A stretch of DNA of 11,093 bases from Clostridia bacterium (GTDB taxonomy: Bacteria > Bacillota > Clostridia > Oscillospirales > CAG-272), in the NCBI GenBank assembly GCA_900753295.1, contig CAADYQ010000170.1, positions 1 through 11,093 on the forward strand. Direction: 5' to 3'. The notes beneath the pieces were generated by a model that worked only from the letters and a program-made list of their open reading frames with translations, had not been told where the DNA came from and ran no database searches. Shown here in pieces: positions 1 to 6,794 of this stretch; the first letter of the stretch is position 1, and every line of letters begins with the position of its first letter. The position numbers were made by a program, and so were the translations under genes.

Positions 1-697
1 GCGCCGCCGCATCGGCTGACCCGATCCGCGTTGATATACTGCCGGAACGGATGAGCGCCGCCATTCTTGGGTCGATAAGCCCGTCTATCGCGCCAAGCTC
101 ACAGATCATGACGCGTCTGCCGCTCAGCGGGTCGGACAGCAGATTCCCGCTGTCTACAATGCCGTCAAACTCGGCATCCCTTCCGTTTATAGTCACACGG
201 ACACGCACGCGCCCACCAGAGGCACGCACGCGCAGTCGCCTGCCGCCGATGACGGATGCCGCCGCGCCCGATGCCGCGATCAGCGCAAACACCCACGCGG
301 ACATCTCGCCGCTGCCATCATTCCCGCCGCCAGCATTGCCGGAAAATCCGGCGCGGTTGGCAAGACTGTATATCGCGGTCATAAATCCGCCGAGAGCCGC
401 GGAAACGCCCGCATACATCGCCGCGCCGCCAAAGCGTGCGCCGATGCCGTCGCCAGAGCGTGACCGCCCCACCGCACACATCAACAGCAATACGCCGACG
501 TCAAGCGGCAGGCGCGCCGCGCCGGGAAGGTCCCACCATATCATCAGCACGGAATAGATACCGCCCATCGCGGCAGCCAAGACCGTGCGCGCCAGCCTGA
601 GCGGATAGCCGAGCACGCGCGAGCATATGTAAAAGCAAAGAAAATCCATGCTGAAATTTATTATGAACAAAACATCCGCATAAACCGTCTCCCCCAT
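1..697 (-). CDS. spoIIGA: SpoIIGA, sigma-E processing aspartic protease (3' end outside window)
   Basis: Membrane-embedded aspartic protease that cleaves the pro-sequence from sigma-E in the mother cell early in sporulation. I translated it by hand from the ATG at 697 (minus strand): 232 codons are open to the window edge. The N-terminus (MGETVYADVLFIINFSMDFL) fits the family's opening, with Asp and Asn in the first helix. About five hydrophobic segments follow at roughly residues 6-27, 34-56, 62-77, 90-112 and 133-150. A Gly-rich loop lies at 118-131. The protease domain then contains the active-site motif D182-S-G-N followed by LLSDPLSG, matching the family's D-[ST]-G-N...DPLT motif; in Bacillus subtilis the catalytic residue is Asp183. 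A strong ribosome binding site, GGGAGGG, lies 6 nt before the ATG. In other spore formers sigE follows directly, so it is expected just beyond position 1. The family call is secure; the missing part is the last quarter or so. Confidence 0.93.
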   Translation of the reverse strand, partial: MGETVYADVLFIINFSMDFLCFYICSRVLGYPLRLARTVLAAAMGGIYSVLMIWWDLPGAARLPLDVGVLLLMCAVGRSRSGDGIGARFGGAAMYAGVSAALGGFMTAIYSLANRAGFSGNAGGGNDGSGEMSAWVFALIAASGAAASVIGGRRLRVRASGGRVRVRVTINGRDAEFDGIVDSGNLLSDPLSGRRVMICELGAIDGLIDPRMAALIRSGSISTRIGSADAAA

Positions 698-719
698 GCC
701 GCGCCCTCCCTGCAATAAA

Positions 720-753
720 AGTATACACCACCCCGCGCGATAAATATGTCGTA
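720..753 (-). promoter_or_regulatory. Candidate spoIIGA promoter with a Spo0A-like box
   Basis: On the minus strand a -10-like TATACT (725-720) lies 22 nt before the spoIIGA start codon. Upstream, TACGACA (753-747) differs by one base from the reverse complement of the Spo0A box TGNCGAA. The gap between the box and the -10 is 21 nt, and no good -35 occurs at 17 nt. The B. subtilis spoIIG promoter likewise has an over-long spacer (about 22 bp) and a Spo0A box at the -35. The similarity is suggestive, but one 7-mer with a mismatch is weak evidence. Confidence 0.4.
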
Positions 754-766
754 TAAAAGCGGAGAT

Positions 767-804
767 AAAAAAAGAAGGCGCCCACGCGCATCGGCGCGGG
801 CACC
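767..804 (-). terminator. Second intrinsic terminator of a tandem pair, before spoIIGA
   Basis: In the minus direction a GC-rich hairpin (GGTGCCCGCGC, loop CGAT, GCGCGTGGGCGCC, with a small bulge) is followed by TTC and then seven T (773-767). It lies downstream of the deacetylase terminator and just upstream of the spoIIGA promoter, so it should stop read-through into the sporulation operon. Confidence 0.75.
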
Positions 805-809
805 TCATC

Positions 810-858
810 AAAAAGCCGGGGCGTTGAAAAGCTCGTTACGAGTTTTTCAACGCCCCGG
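810..858 (-). terminator. Intrinsic terminator of the deacetylase gene
   Basis: A 20-bp stem with one mismatch (arms 816-835 and 839-858) and a 3-nt loop starts 12 nt after the deacetylase stop codon. In the minus direction it is followed by C and five T (814-810). The 5' arm in transcript orientation is CCGGGGCGTTGAAAAACTCG. Stem quality and placement make this a confident call. Confidence 0.88.
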
Positions 859-870
859 TCGATCGTATAT

Positions 871-2679
871 TCAGCTCTTATACGGCGGCATATACTTGTA
901 GGGCAGGCGCAGAGGGTCCCACATCTTATCGGGATCGATAAGATAGAGATAATCTCTCAGGTACGTCTTGTACTCCATTTCAATATAATAAAGCACATTG
1001 CCGGTCATTCCCTTGCGGTCGGTAAATATACCGAGACCGTCAGGCTCACTTGCGACATACCTCGCCGAGCCGCATCCGAAGAATATACGGAAGCCGTTGT
1101 CGTAAAGGTATTTGTGAAGCTCGCCCTTGCGGAGGTTCGCATTGTATTTTGAGTCGGTATGGTCGCCGTAAGGCCAACAGAAAAGCTGAGTCTCGCCCAC
1201 GATAGAGCCTACCTCTTCACGCCACATATCGGTATCCTTTTTGAATTCGGCAGCGCTCATGCGCGTCATATGGCGGTGGTTGTAGCTGTGAGAGCCGAAG
1301 GTCCAGCCCTCTTCCTTCATAGCAGCCACTACCTTTTTTGCGGCGGCTATTTCCGCATTTCGGTCAAGCCCCAGCGCCGCCTCAGCCTCGGTGAGCGGCT
1401 CGGACTGCGTTCTGTAACCGAGTATACCGTCAAAGCCGGTAAAGAAAATGGTCCCGCGCGCGCCGTGGAAGGTGAAATCCGGATGCTCGCGCACAAATGC
1501 GTTTATGACCGGGAAATGCTCGTTGTCGTACGATATGACCTCGGTGCCGTCCTGCATTTTGGTGTAGGTGCAGACATATCCGTCCTCGTCAACGATCAGC
1601 TTGTCCACCATGCCGTTGCCCTGCTTGCGCGAATCGTAGGTAACATCGTCAAAGGTCAGAATAAGCGGCTTTTTGCCCTGCGGGAGCATCATGGTCCTGA
1701 CCGACTTGCCGGTTTCCGCATCGTAGAGCATATTGGCGTCTATCAGAATATACCCCTTCTCATACAGTGAGTTGAGCAGGTACATGAACTCGTGGTAAGT
1801 CAGGCAGTCGTCGCCGCACTTGCGGTAAGTCTTGGATGAAGCAAAGTTGATCTCCGGGAATGCGATCATACAGTGCGTGTATATATTTTCAAGCGTTTGC
1901 GAGACCGTGACCTTTTCCAGCGTGTCCTCCTGGGATGCACGGTATTTTTCAAGGCGATCGCCCTCCGACGCCACATGAGCGTCAAGTCCGAGCCCGGAAA
2001 GCCCGGAAAGATAACTCTTTCCCTCGGGTATCTCATACCGTACCATATATTCGGTCACCGCGGCGGTGATGCCCGCCTTGAAATCGTCGGCATGCGCCTC
2101 CATGACCGCACGCGCCGCGGTACGCGCGGCATTGTCGCCCGAAGCAAGCCGTGCCGCCTCGCGCGATGCCTGCATATACTTGCCGGCAGCCACATATGCG
2201 TTGAACGCTTCAAGCGCTGTCTGCCCGGCGCGTATAGAATCAGCCTTTGAAAGCAATGAGGAAGCCGTGCTCTGCGCCGCATCTATGAGCATAAAGGACT
2301 TAAGCAGTGACGCAAGCCGTTCATAGCTGACGTCGCCGGATGCGAACTGCGTGTAAACGCTGTTCATCACCGCTTCGGCGTCGGCTGCGACCTCGCTCCA
2401 TACCGCAACAAGCTTTTTAGCGTTATCATCGAGCGCGGTAAGCCCACTGCCGGACGCATAAGCCGCGTCAATGAATGTCTGGAGCAGCTTGCCGCTCTCG
2501 GTATCCGGGAGCGTGACCACGGTCGTATCGGGCGAGTTTGTTCCCGTCCCGCCGGACGTGCCGCCGGATGTATTGTCGTCCCCGCCGCCATTCTTACGGC
2601 ACGCCGTAAAGAGCGGACATATTACGAGCAATGCCAGCAAAAATGCCGGGATAGCTTTCAGAACGGATCTTTTTTTCAT
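871..2679 (-). CDS. Lipid-anchored polysaccharide deacetylase (NodB domain), 602 aa
   Basis: Probable extracytoplasmic carbohydrate esterase that removes acetyl groups from a cell-wall or surface polysaccharide; the substrate is not readable. A signal peptide ends in the lipobox LFTAC (Cys27), followed by a Gly/Ser/Thr-rich tether to about residue 60. Residues 60-290 are mostly helical, Ala-rich and unassigned. The NodB domain follows: motif 1 TFDD at 342-345, motif 2 HSYNH at 464-468, and WPYGDH at 502-507 where motif 3 is expected. About 120 residues separate motifs 1 and 2, far more than in compact NodB enzymes. The usual Arg of motif 3 (RxPY) is replaced by Cys. The start is the ATG at 2679, with GGAAG 6 nt upstream; an in-frame TTG at 2685 abuts that site and is unlikely. 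The nearest genes are DUF1015 upstream and, beyond two terminators, spoIIGA downstream. Deacetylase family is confident; catalytic activity is inferred from the retained Asp and His residues. Confidence 0.87.
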   Translation of the reverse strand: MKKRSVLKAIPAFLLALLVICPLFTACRKNGGGDDNTSGGTSGGTGTNSPDTTVVTLPDTESGKLLQTFIDAAYASGSGLTALDDNAKKLVAVWSEVAADAEAVMNSVYTQFASGDVSYERLASLLKSFMLIDAAQSTASSLLSKADSIRAGQTALEAFNAYVAAGKYMQASREAARLASGDNAARTAARAVMEAHADDFKAGITAAVTEYMVRYEIPEGKSYLSGLSGLGLDAHVASEGDRLEKYRASQEDTLEKVTVSQTLENIYTHCMIAFPEINFASSKTYRKCGDDCLTYHEFMYLLNSLYEKGYILIDANMLYDAETGKSVRTMMLPQGKKPLILTFDDVTYDSRKQGNGMVDKLIVDEDGYVCTYTKMQDGTEVISYDNEHFPVINAFVREHPDFTFHGARGTIFFTGFDGILGYRTQSEPLTEAEAALGLDRNAEIAAAKKVVAAMKEEGWTFGSHSYNHRHMTRMSAAEFKKDTDMWREEVGSIVGETQLFCWPYGDHTDSKYNANLRKGELHKYLYDNGFRIFFGCGSARYVASEPDGLGIFTDRKGMTGNVLYYIEMEYKTYLRDYLYLIDPDKMWDPLRLPYKYMPPYKS

Positions 2680-2726
2680 ATGCAACTTCCTTTCTTTTTT
2701 GGATAACGAACCGATCGGGTTCGGAT

Positions 2727-2765
2727 ATTATACCCCACACAGTCGCACGCCGTGTGGCTGTGTGG
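2727..2765 (-). promoter_or_regulatory. Candidate deacetylase promoter overlapped by a long inverted repeat
   Basis: A perfect -10 hexamer TATAAT (2732-2727, minus) has no recognisable -35 at 16-18 nt. The -35 and spacer region is instead filled by an inverted repeat at 2735-2765, with 15-nt arms matching at 13 positions around a single central base (CCACACAG...CTGTGTGG outside, CACG-C-CGTG inside). No T-run follows on either strand, so a terminator for the DUF1015 gene is less likely than a protein-binding site. A smaller repeat, CGAACC-N5-GGTTCG (2707-2723), lies near the expected transcript start. Confidence 0.45.
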
Positions 2766-2791
2766 TAATAAATATGTTAACTTTCGGATAT

Positions 2792-4012
2792 TCAGCCGTC
2801 AATGCGGCGGCATTCAAGGTAAAATCTCTTGTCGGCGGCGTGTCCCATCGAAAATGTCTTGCGCGGGAGCGCGCCGCTGCGCTCAACGGCGCGGAAAAGC
2901 TCGTTCTTTCTCATTCCGTCAAACAGAAAACCGACCTTTCCGGGAGCAGCCGCCAGCGAAACGACCGTTGACTCGCCGTGTATGTAGTCAAGCTCAAGCG
3001 GATGCACGGCGGCATATGAGTCAAGGTAGTCCTGAAGGGTCGCAACAGACAGCGTTTTTTCCGGATGGCGGACAGTGACGGTCTCCTCCCCCTCCGCGGT
3101 GACGATACGGAAGGTCTGCGCCGCCTCGCAGCCGCACAGTCTTTCGGCATGATCGCGGAAGCCCGCAATGAGCGCGCCGGTGTCGCACCCAAAGGCAAGA
3201 CGGTATATCGGTTCAAATTCAAGTGCGGGATCGTGAAGATTCACCACCTCGCAAAGCGCGTAGCGCGCGGGATGATCCGCGGGAGCGCCCGCCGCTTTGT
3301 ATTCCTCCCAAACCGTTTTGGCTGTCGCAAGGGAGTGGTTCCCGTCCCCGACGGCAAAAAGGATCGGCGCGTCGCTTCCGGTCTTGCCCGCAAGCAATTC
3401 ATCGAGCGCCGCGTTCACATCCTGCATTTCGGTAGCGCCCACAAATCCGCCGCGCACATGACCGCCGCCTTCCATGAGGTCAAAATCGTATGCGTCGGCG
3501 CTGCGTCCGGAGAAGCGCCACAGCACACTGTCGGCGGGATCGTCGATAAGAAGCATAACATGCGGCATTTCAAGCGCCGCGCCGCGCCGCACGCCTATAC
3601 GCGGAGGTATGCGTTCCGCAACCGTGCGTTCGGTCGGGCGTATGAGTGACGCCGAATCGGCGGAAAAGTCGTATTCCTCAAGATCGACAGCCGCAACAAG
3701 ACCGCGGCGGACCCTGCCGTCGCTTTGCGTGCGTTCGAGCCACACCGCACGGCGGCGGTGGATTTTAAGGATACCGCGGTCTATGTAGTCACGCATTGCG
3801 GCATGTATCGCGGGTACGCGCGCGTCCGCCTCTCCGAGGTAGACCTCCGGCAGCATGAGTCTGAGCGTTGACGGCAGCGAGCCGACCTCATCCTCAACAC
3901 GGCGCCAGTATTCCGGCTCTGCAGTATACTGGTCGCATGCCACGACCGACCAGAGTTTGCCGCTTGTGGCTGTAAAATCGGGCATTAAGATATCCGCAGG
4001 ATAAAGATGCAT
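2792..4012 (-). CDS. DUF1015 family protein, 406 aa
   Basis: Member of the DUF1015 family of conserved cytosolic proteins with no established biochemical function. Family blocks are visible along the whole length: an N-terminal LYPADILMPDF, then VVACDQYT (about 23-30), PSTLRLMLPEVYLGE (47-61), VGDGNHSLATAK (about 221-232) and the C-terminal LPRKTFSMGHA. The length is typical and nothing looks truncated. The start is the ATG at 4012, with GGAG 7 nt upstream; the in-frame TTG at 4030 lies ahead of that site. The protein has no signal peptide or membrane segment. From memory, relatives in other Clostridia often sit beside serine-biosynthesis genes (serC, serA); neither is here, so context gives no role. 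It appears to be a single-gene transcript from the divergent promoter region upstream. Confidence 0.9.
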   Translation of the reverse strand: MHLYPADILMPDFTATSGKLWSVVACDQYTAEPEYWRRVEDEVGSLPSTLRLMLPEVYLGEADARVPAIHAAMRDYIDRGILKIHRRRAVWLERTQSDGRVRRGLVAAVDLEEYDFSADSASLIRPTERTVAERIPPRIGVRRGAALEMPHVMLLIDDPADSVLWRFSGRSADAYDFDLMEGGGHVRGGFVGATEMQDVNAALDELLAGKTGSDAPILFAVGDGNHSLATAKTVWEEYKAAGAPADHPARYALCEVVNLHDPALEFEPIYRLAFGCDTGALIAGFRDHAERLCGCEAAQTFRIVTAEGEETVTVRHPEKTLSVATLQDYLDSYAAVHPLELDYIHGESTVVSLAAAPGKVGFLFDGMRKNELFRAVERSGALPRKTFSMGHAADKRFYLECRRIDG

Positions 4013-4049
4013 TGTATTTCTCCGTGTCAAAAATATTTTTCCATAATAT

Positions 4050-4078
4050 ATTTTATCACGATTTACCGCTCAATACAA
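4050..4078 (-). promoter_or_regulatory. Sigma-A promoter for the DUF1015 gene
   Basis: TTGTAT (4078-4073), a 17-nt spacer and TAAAAT (4055-4050) lie on the minus strand, with an extended -10 TGA directly before TAAAAT. The predicted start near 4043 gives a leader of about 30 nt. A-tracts on this strand (runs of seven and six A between 4106 and 4091) lie where an UP element would be. Confidence 0.75.
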
Positions 4079-4110
4079 GATGTTCTGCTCTTTTTTTCAC
4101 TTTTTTCGCC

Positions 4111-4136
4111 AAAACAGTTGCATTCGCAACCATTTT
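4111..4136. promoter_or_regulatory. Palindromic candidate operator on the -35 of the ABC exporter promoter
   Basis: An inverted repeat with 11-nt arms (AAAACAGTTGC and GCAACCATTTT) around ATTC; 9 of 11 positions pair and the inner GTTGC/GCAAC is perfect. It covers the -35 hexamer at 4118-4123. This geometry suits a dimeric repressor that blocks polymerase. No regulator gene is visible in the window. Confidence 0.5.
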
Positions 4137-4146
4137 GTGATAAAAT
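4118..4146 (+). promoter_or_regulatory. Sigma-A promoter for the ABC exporter
   Basis: TTGCAT (4118-4123), a 17-nt spacer and TAAAAT (4141-4146), with the extended TGA before the -10. The layout is almost identical to the divergent DUF1015 promoter, including the shared string TGATAAAATATA. Confidence 0.78.
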
Positions 4147-4179
4147 ATAGTCACCATGAACTGAAAGGTGATGATAAGG

Positions 4180-6240
4180 ATGGGACCCGGAGGATTCGGA
4201 CCGCCGCCCGGAGGACGAGGCGGATATCAATATGAAAAGGTTCCTTTGCCGAAGAACGCAAAGGACGTTCCGCGCTATCTGCGCGAGCTGCTGGGCGGCT
4301 TTTTTTACCGCCTGTTTTACACATTCGTGCTTGTGTGGCAGACCGACCCGCTCATTCTGTTTACCATGCTTTTCATCTCGGTCTTTGACGGCGTAACGCC
4401 GATCATAGGCTCGCTCATAACCGCGCGCATAACCAACGAAATGCAGCGCCTGACAAGCGAACGCGCGGTCGCCGAGGCAAGCGGCATTCCGCTTGAACTT
4501 CATTTTGTCGGCTCGCTGCTGCTCGGACTGCTGATAGGACTTTTCACCTTCCGGCTGATAAACCGCGTTGTGACGCGGATATCCAACTCGATAATCCGCA
4601 TAGCGGGTCAGAAGGTCGTAAAGCAGGTAAAAATTCAGATAATGGAGAAGGCAAAAACGCTCGATCTTGCCTCCTTCGATATGCCCGGCTTTTACGAGAA
4701 GCTCGAAAACGCCAACCGCGAAGCCGGCTCGCGCCCGATACAGACCCTGCAATCCACCTTCTCGGTGGTCAGCACCGCCATATCGCTGATCGGCTACCTC
4801 GTGATACTCGCGCGCATCCCCAATATGTGGTGGATCCCACTGCTTATCGTGTCGGTATCTCTGCCGTCGGCAGTGATAAACTTCTACTACCGCCGCAAGA
4901 ACTTCCAATATATGCGCAACCGCTCCAAGGACCGCCGGCAGATGAATTATTATTCCGATCTGCTCGTGAACAAGGACATGGCAAAGGAGATACGGATATT
5001 CAACCTTTCCGACACCTTTATCGACCGCTACAAGCAGGTGTTCAAGCAGTATTTCGTCGGGCTCAAATCGCTCATAGTCCACGAGAGCGTCTGGCTCGTG
5101 CTGTCTGCGGTCATATCCTGCGCCGCAAACTGCCTTTGCTATGCAATAATAGCGCGCGGAGTATTTGACGGCAGCTACCGCATAGGCGACTATTCCCTTT
5201 ACACGGGGGCGCTCACATCGATAGCCAACTGCGTTGCCACATTTATAACAACGTCGGCGTCCATTTACGAGGGCACGCTCTTTATCGACAACCTTGTTTC
5301 CTTTATGAAGGAAAAGCAGACGGTCGTCCCGACGAAGGAGCCGCCGGAGCCTGTTGCGCACGGCGCGCCTCATACAGTGGAATTCAAAAACGTCAGCTTT
5401 GCCTATCCCGGCACCGAGCGTTATGTAATAAAGAACGTCAACCTTAAATTCCGCCCCGGCGAGACCGTAGTACTCGTGGGACTCAACGGAGCCGGCAAAA
5501 CGACCCTCATAAAGCTCCTTACACGTCTGTACGATCCTACCGAGGGCGTGATACTGCTTGACGGCAAGGACATACGCGAATATGACACGCACGAGCTTTA
5601 CAATATATTCGGCATAATCTTTCAGGACTTCGGCAAATACGCGGTGTCGGTTTCGGAAAACATATCCTTCGGAAACATCGATGCGGAGCCGGATCCCGAG
5701 CGCATCCGCGAAAGCGCACGTCAGAGTAGCGCCGACGAATACATACGTGCGCTCCCGCACGACTATGACACACCTCTCATGCGAATTTTCGAGCAGGACG
5801 GCATTGAGCTTTCCGGCGGTCAGTGGCAGAAGCTCGCCATAGCGCGCGCGTTCTACCGCGAATCGGATATACTCATCCTCGATGAGCCGACCGCCTCGCT
5901 TGACCCGATGGCTGAGCAGGAGATATTCAACACCTTTGACCGACTGCGCGAGGGCAAAACAACGATATTCGTCTCACACCGTCTTTCCTCCGCCGTTATC
6001 GCCAGCAAGATCGTAGTGCTGAAGGGCGGCGAGGTCATTGAGGAAGGCGACCATCGCGAGCTGATGGCAAAGCAGGGCGAGTATTACAAGCTGTTCACCA
6101 CGCAGGCACAGCGGTATATCGACAACACCGAGCCGCATCATGACCGCGAACGCGAGGAACCCCGCGGTGACCGCCGCGGCGAGCGCCGCCATATCGACGA
6201 TGAGATGCCCGATATTCCGGACGCTGACGGCATGAGCTGA
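4180..6240 (+). CDS. ABC exporter half-transporter (membrane domain fused to ATPase), 686 aa
   Basis: ATP-driven exporter with one membrane domain and one nucleotide-binding domain per chain, so it should work as a dimer. A Gly/Pro-rich N-terminus (residues 1-16) precedes the membrane domain, with helices at roughly 45-75, 107-130, 195-235 and 300-360. The ATPase carries Walker A GLNGAGKTT (434-442), Q-loop FQDF, signature LSGGQ (544-548), Walker B ILILDEP (564-570) with the catalytic Glu, D-loop SLD and switch His600. All catalytic residues are intact. A charged tail rich in Arg, Asp and Glu (about 650-686) is atypical. Start choice: an SD-like AAAGGTGAT (4165-4173) lies ahead of the ATG at 4180; the GTG at 4168 and ATG at 4171 overlap that site. 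There is no partner ABC gene nearby, so a homodimer is likely. The substrate (lipid, peptide or drug) cannot be read. Confidence 0.9.
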   Translation: MGPGGFGPPPGGRGGYQYEKVPLPKNAKDVPRYLRELLGGFFYRLFYTFVLVWQTDPLILFTMLFISVFDGVTPIIGSLITARITNEMQRLTSERAVAEASGIPLELHFVGSLLLGLLIGLFTFRLINRVVTRISNSIIRIAGQKVVKQVKIQIMEKAKTLDLASFDMPGFYEKLENANREAGSRPIQTLQSTFSVVSTAISLIGYLVILARIPNMWWIPLLIVSVSLPSAVINFYYRRKNFQYMRNRSKDRRQMNYYSDLLVNKDMAKEIRIFNLSDTFIDRYKQVFKQYFVGLKSLIVHESVWLVLSAVISCAANCLCYAIIARGVFDGSYRIGDYSLYTGALTSIANCVATFITTSASIYEGTLFIDNLVSFMKEKQTVVPTKEPPEPVAHGAPHTVEFKNVSFAYPGTERYVIKNVNLKFRPGETVVLVGLNGAGKTTLIKLLTRLYDPTEGVILLDGKDIREYDTHELYNIFGIIFQDFGKYAVSVSENISFGNIDAEPDPERIRESARQSSADEYIRALPHDYDTPLMRIFEQDGIELSGGQWQKLAIARAFYRESDILILDEPTASLDPMAEQEIFNTFDRLREGKTTIFVSHRLSSAVIASKIVVLKGGEVIEEGDHRELMAKQGEYYKLFTTQAQRYIDNTEPHHDREREEPRGDRRGERRHIDDEMPDIPDADGMS

Positions 6241-6252
6241 GCTCCGCGCCGG

Positions 6253-6272
6253 CACGCCGGTCAAACGGCGTG
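6253..6272 (+). other. Small hairpin after the ABC exporter
   Basis: Perfect 7-bp arms CACGCCG and CGGCGTG around GTCAAA, 13 nt after the stop codon. No T-run follows, so it is not a terminator by itself. It may help protect the transcript's 3' end. Confidence 0.3.
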
Positions 6273-6293
6273 AAACTCCCGAGAACAAAGTCG

Positions 6294-6348
6294 CCGGGGG
6301 TGCCGGAAAACTCAAATCGAGTTTTCAGGCACCCCCGGTTTTTATTTT
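6294..6348 (+). terminator. Intrinsic terminator of the ABC exporter
   Basis: A 20-bp stem with one mismatch (arms 6294-6313 and 6319-6338), loop AAATC, then TTTTTATTTT. It lies between the exporter and the convergent spore-protein gene. Read on the minus strand the hairpin is followed only by GCGACTTTG, so it would end the spore-protein transcript poorly. Confidence 0.9.
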
Positions 6349-6378
6349 ACCGAGCTGTCAATATCGAAGAAAATACTT

Positions 6379-6579
6379 TTATTTGCTTGCCTTGATATCG
6401 TTCTCGTACTTCTCGATCATCTTCTTGACCATCTGACCGCCGATAGAACCGGCCTGACGGGCAGTGAGATCACCGTTATAACCCTGGTTGAGAGTTACAC
6501 CAACATCACCGGCAGCTTCCATTTTGAACTTTTCAAGAGCAGCCTTTGCTTCGGGTACAAGATTCTTATTGTTAGCCAT
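6379..6579 (-). CDS. Alpha/beta-type small acid-soluble spore protein, 66 aa
   Basis: DNA-binding spore core protein that coats and protects the dormant chromosome and is degraded at germination. The family signature is clear: GDLTARQAGSIGGQMVKKMI (residues 36-55), matching the canonical GxLTxRQNGSVGGxMVKxM block. The germination-protease region reads KMEAAGDVGV (19-28). Length and Lys/Gln/Ala richness are normal for the family. The start is the ATG at 6579, with AAGGAG 8 nt upstream; the longer reading frame to 6609 has no site of its own. Expression should depend on the forespore factor sigma-G, but I could not find a convincing sigma-G promoter. Two differences from the consensus are visible: Ala replaces the Asn of NGSVGG, and Ala replaces the usual Ile/Phe after the expected cleavage Glu21. 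Confidence 0.95.
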   Translation of the reverse strand: MANNKNLVPEAKAALEKFKMEAAGDVGVTLNQGYNGDLTARQAGSIGGQMVKKMIEKYENDIKASK

Positions 6580-6607
6580 TTGAATTTCTCCTTGTGTGAG
6601 CAACCGC

Positions 6608-6649
6608 ATACGCGGACGCTCGCGATCTATATTAATTGAGTCCGCGTAT
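6608..6649. repeat. Inverted repeat upstream of the spore-protein gene
   Basis: Perfect 10-bp arms ATACGCGGAC (6608-6617) and GTCCGCGTAT (6640-6649) enclose a 22-nt AT-rich spacer, 29-70 nt before the spore-protein start codon. It could be an operator or a leader hairpin. The rest of the intergenic stretch 6650-6728 shows nothing recognisable. Confidence 0.4.
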
Positions 6650-6728
6650 TGCGTTCTCTGCTACTATTGTGCGCCGCATGCGCGCCTTTATGAATGCCAA
6701 TTTTTATCGCCGTTTACGCCGCCGACTG

Positions 6729-6757
6729 TTGACAAAGACATTCAAAAGCTGTATAAT
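6729..6757 (+). promoter_or_regulatory. Consensus sigma-A promoter for the solute-binding protein operon
   Basis: Exact TTGACA (6729-6734), 17-nt spacer and exact TATAAT (6752-6757). The predicted start near 6764 gives a leader of about 30 nt. This is the strongest promoter in the window by sequence. Confidence 0.92.
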
Positions 6758-6794
6758 TTAAATAATAAAAAATATAATCCGAAAGGAAACGATC

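Noticed and set aside
51..557. Plus-strand 168-codon Pro/Ser/Thr-rich frame
   Set aside because: It is antisense to spoIIGA, and its low-complexity residue mix is what GC-rich antisense sequence gives.
501..803. Minus-strand 100-codon frame overlapping the start of spoIIGA
   Set aside because: It begins inside a terminator hairpin and runs in another frame through spoIIGA, whose own frame has the strong ribosome binding site and family motifs.
1159..1770. Plus-strand 203-codon frame opposite the deacetylase
   Set aside because: It lies opposite the NodB catalytic domain and has no ribosome binding site or recognisable motif.
2686..2791. Intrinsic terminator for the DUF1015 gene at the inverted repeat
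   Set aside because: The hairpin is followed by GGTATAATATCC on the minus strand, with no T-run, so an operator or promoter role fits better.
4063..5760. A 565-codon open frame on the minus strand opposite the ABC exporter gene
   Set aside because: The plus strand encodes an exporter with every catalytic motif intact. The antisense frame has no recognisable domain and covers the exporter's promoter region. It stays open because of GC-rich codon use.
6580..6728. Sigma-G promoter for the spore-protein gene
   Set aside because: No pair close to GNATA-N17/18-CATANTA with plausible spacing was found. AATAGTA around 6669-6675 on the minus strand lacks a partner at the right distance.
6758..6794. 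T-box or other riboswitch ahead of the solute-binding protein and tyrS
   Set aside because: The leader is only about 30 nt and neither gap shows a T-box sequence or an antiterminator pair.
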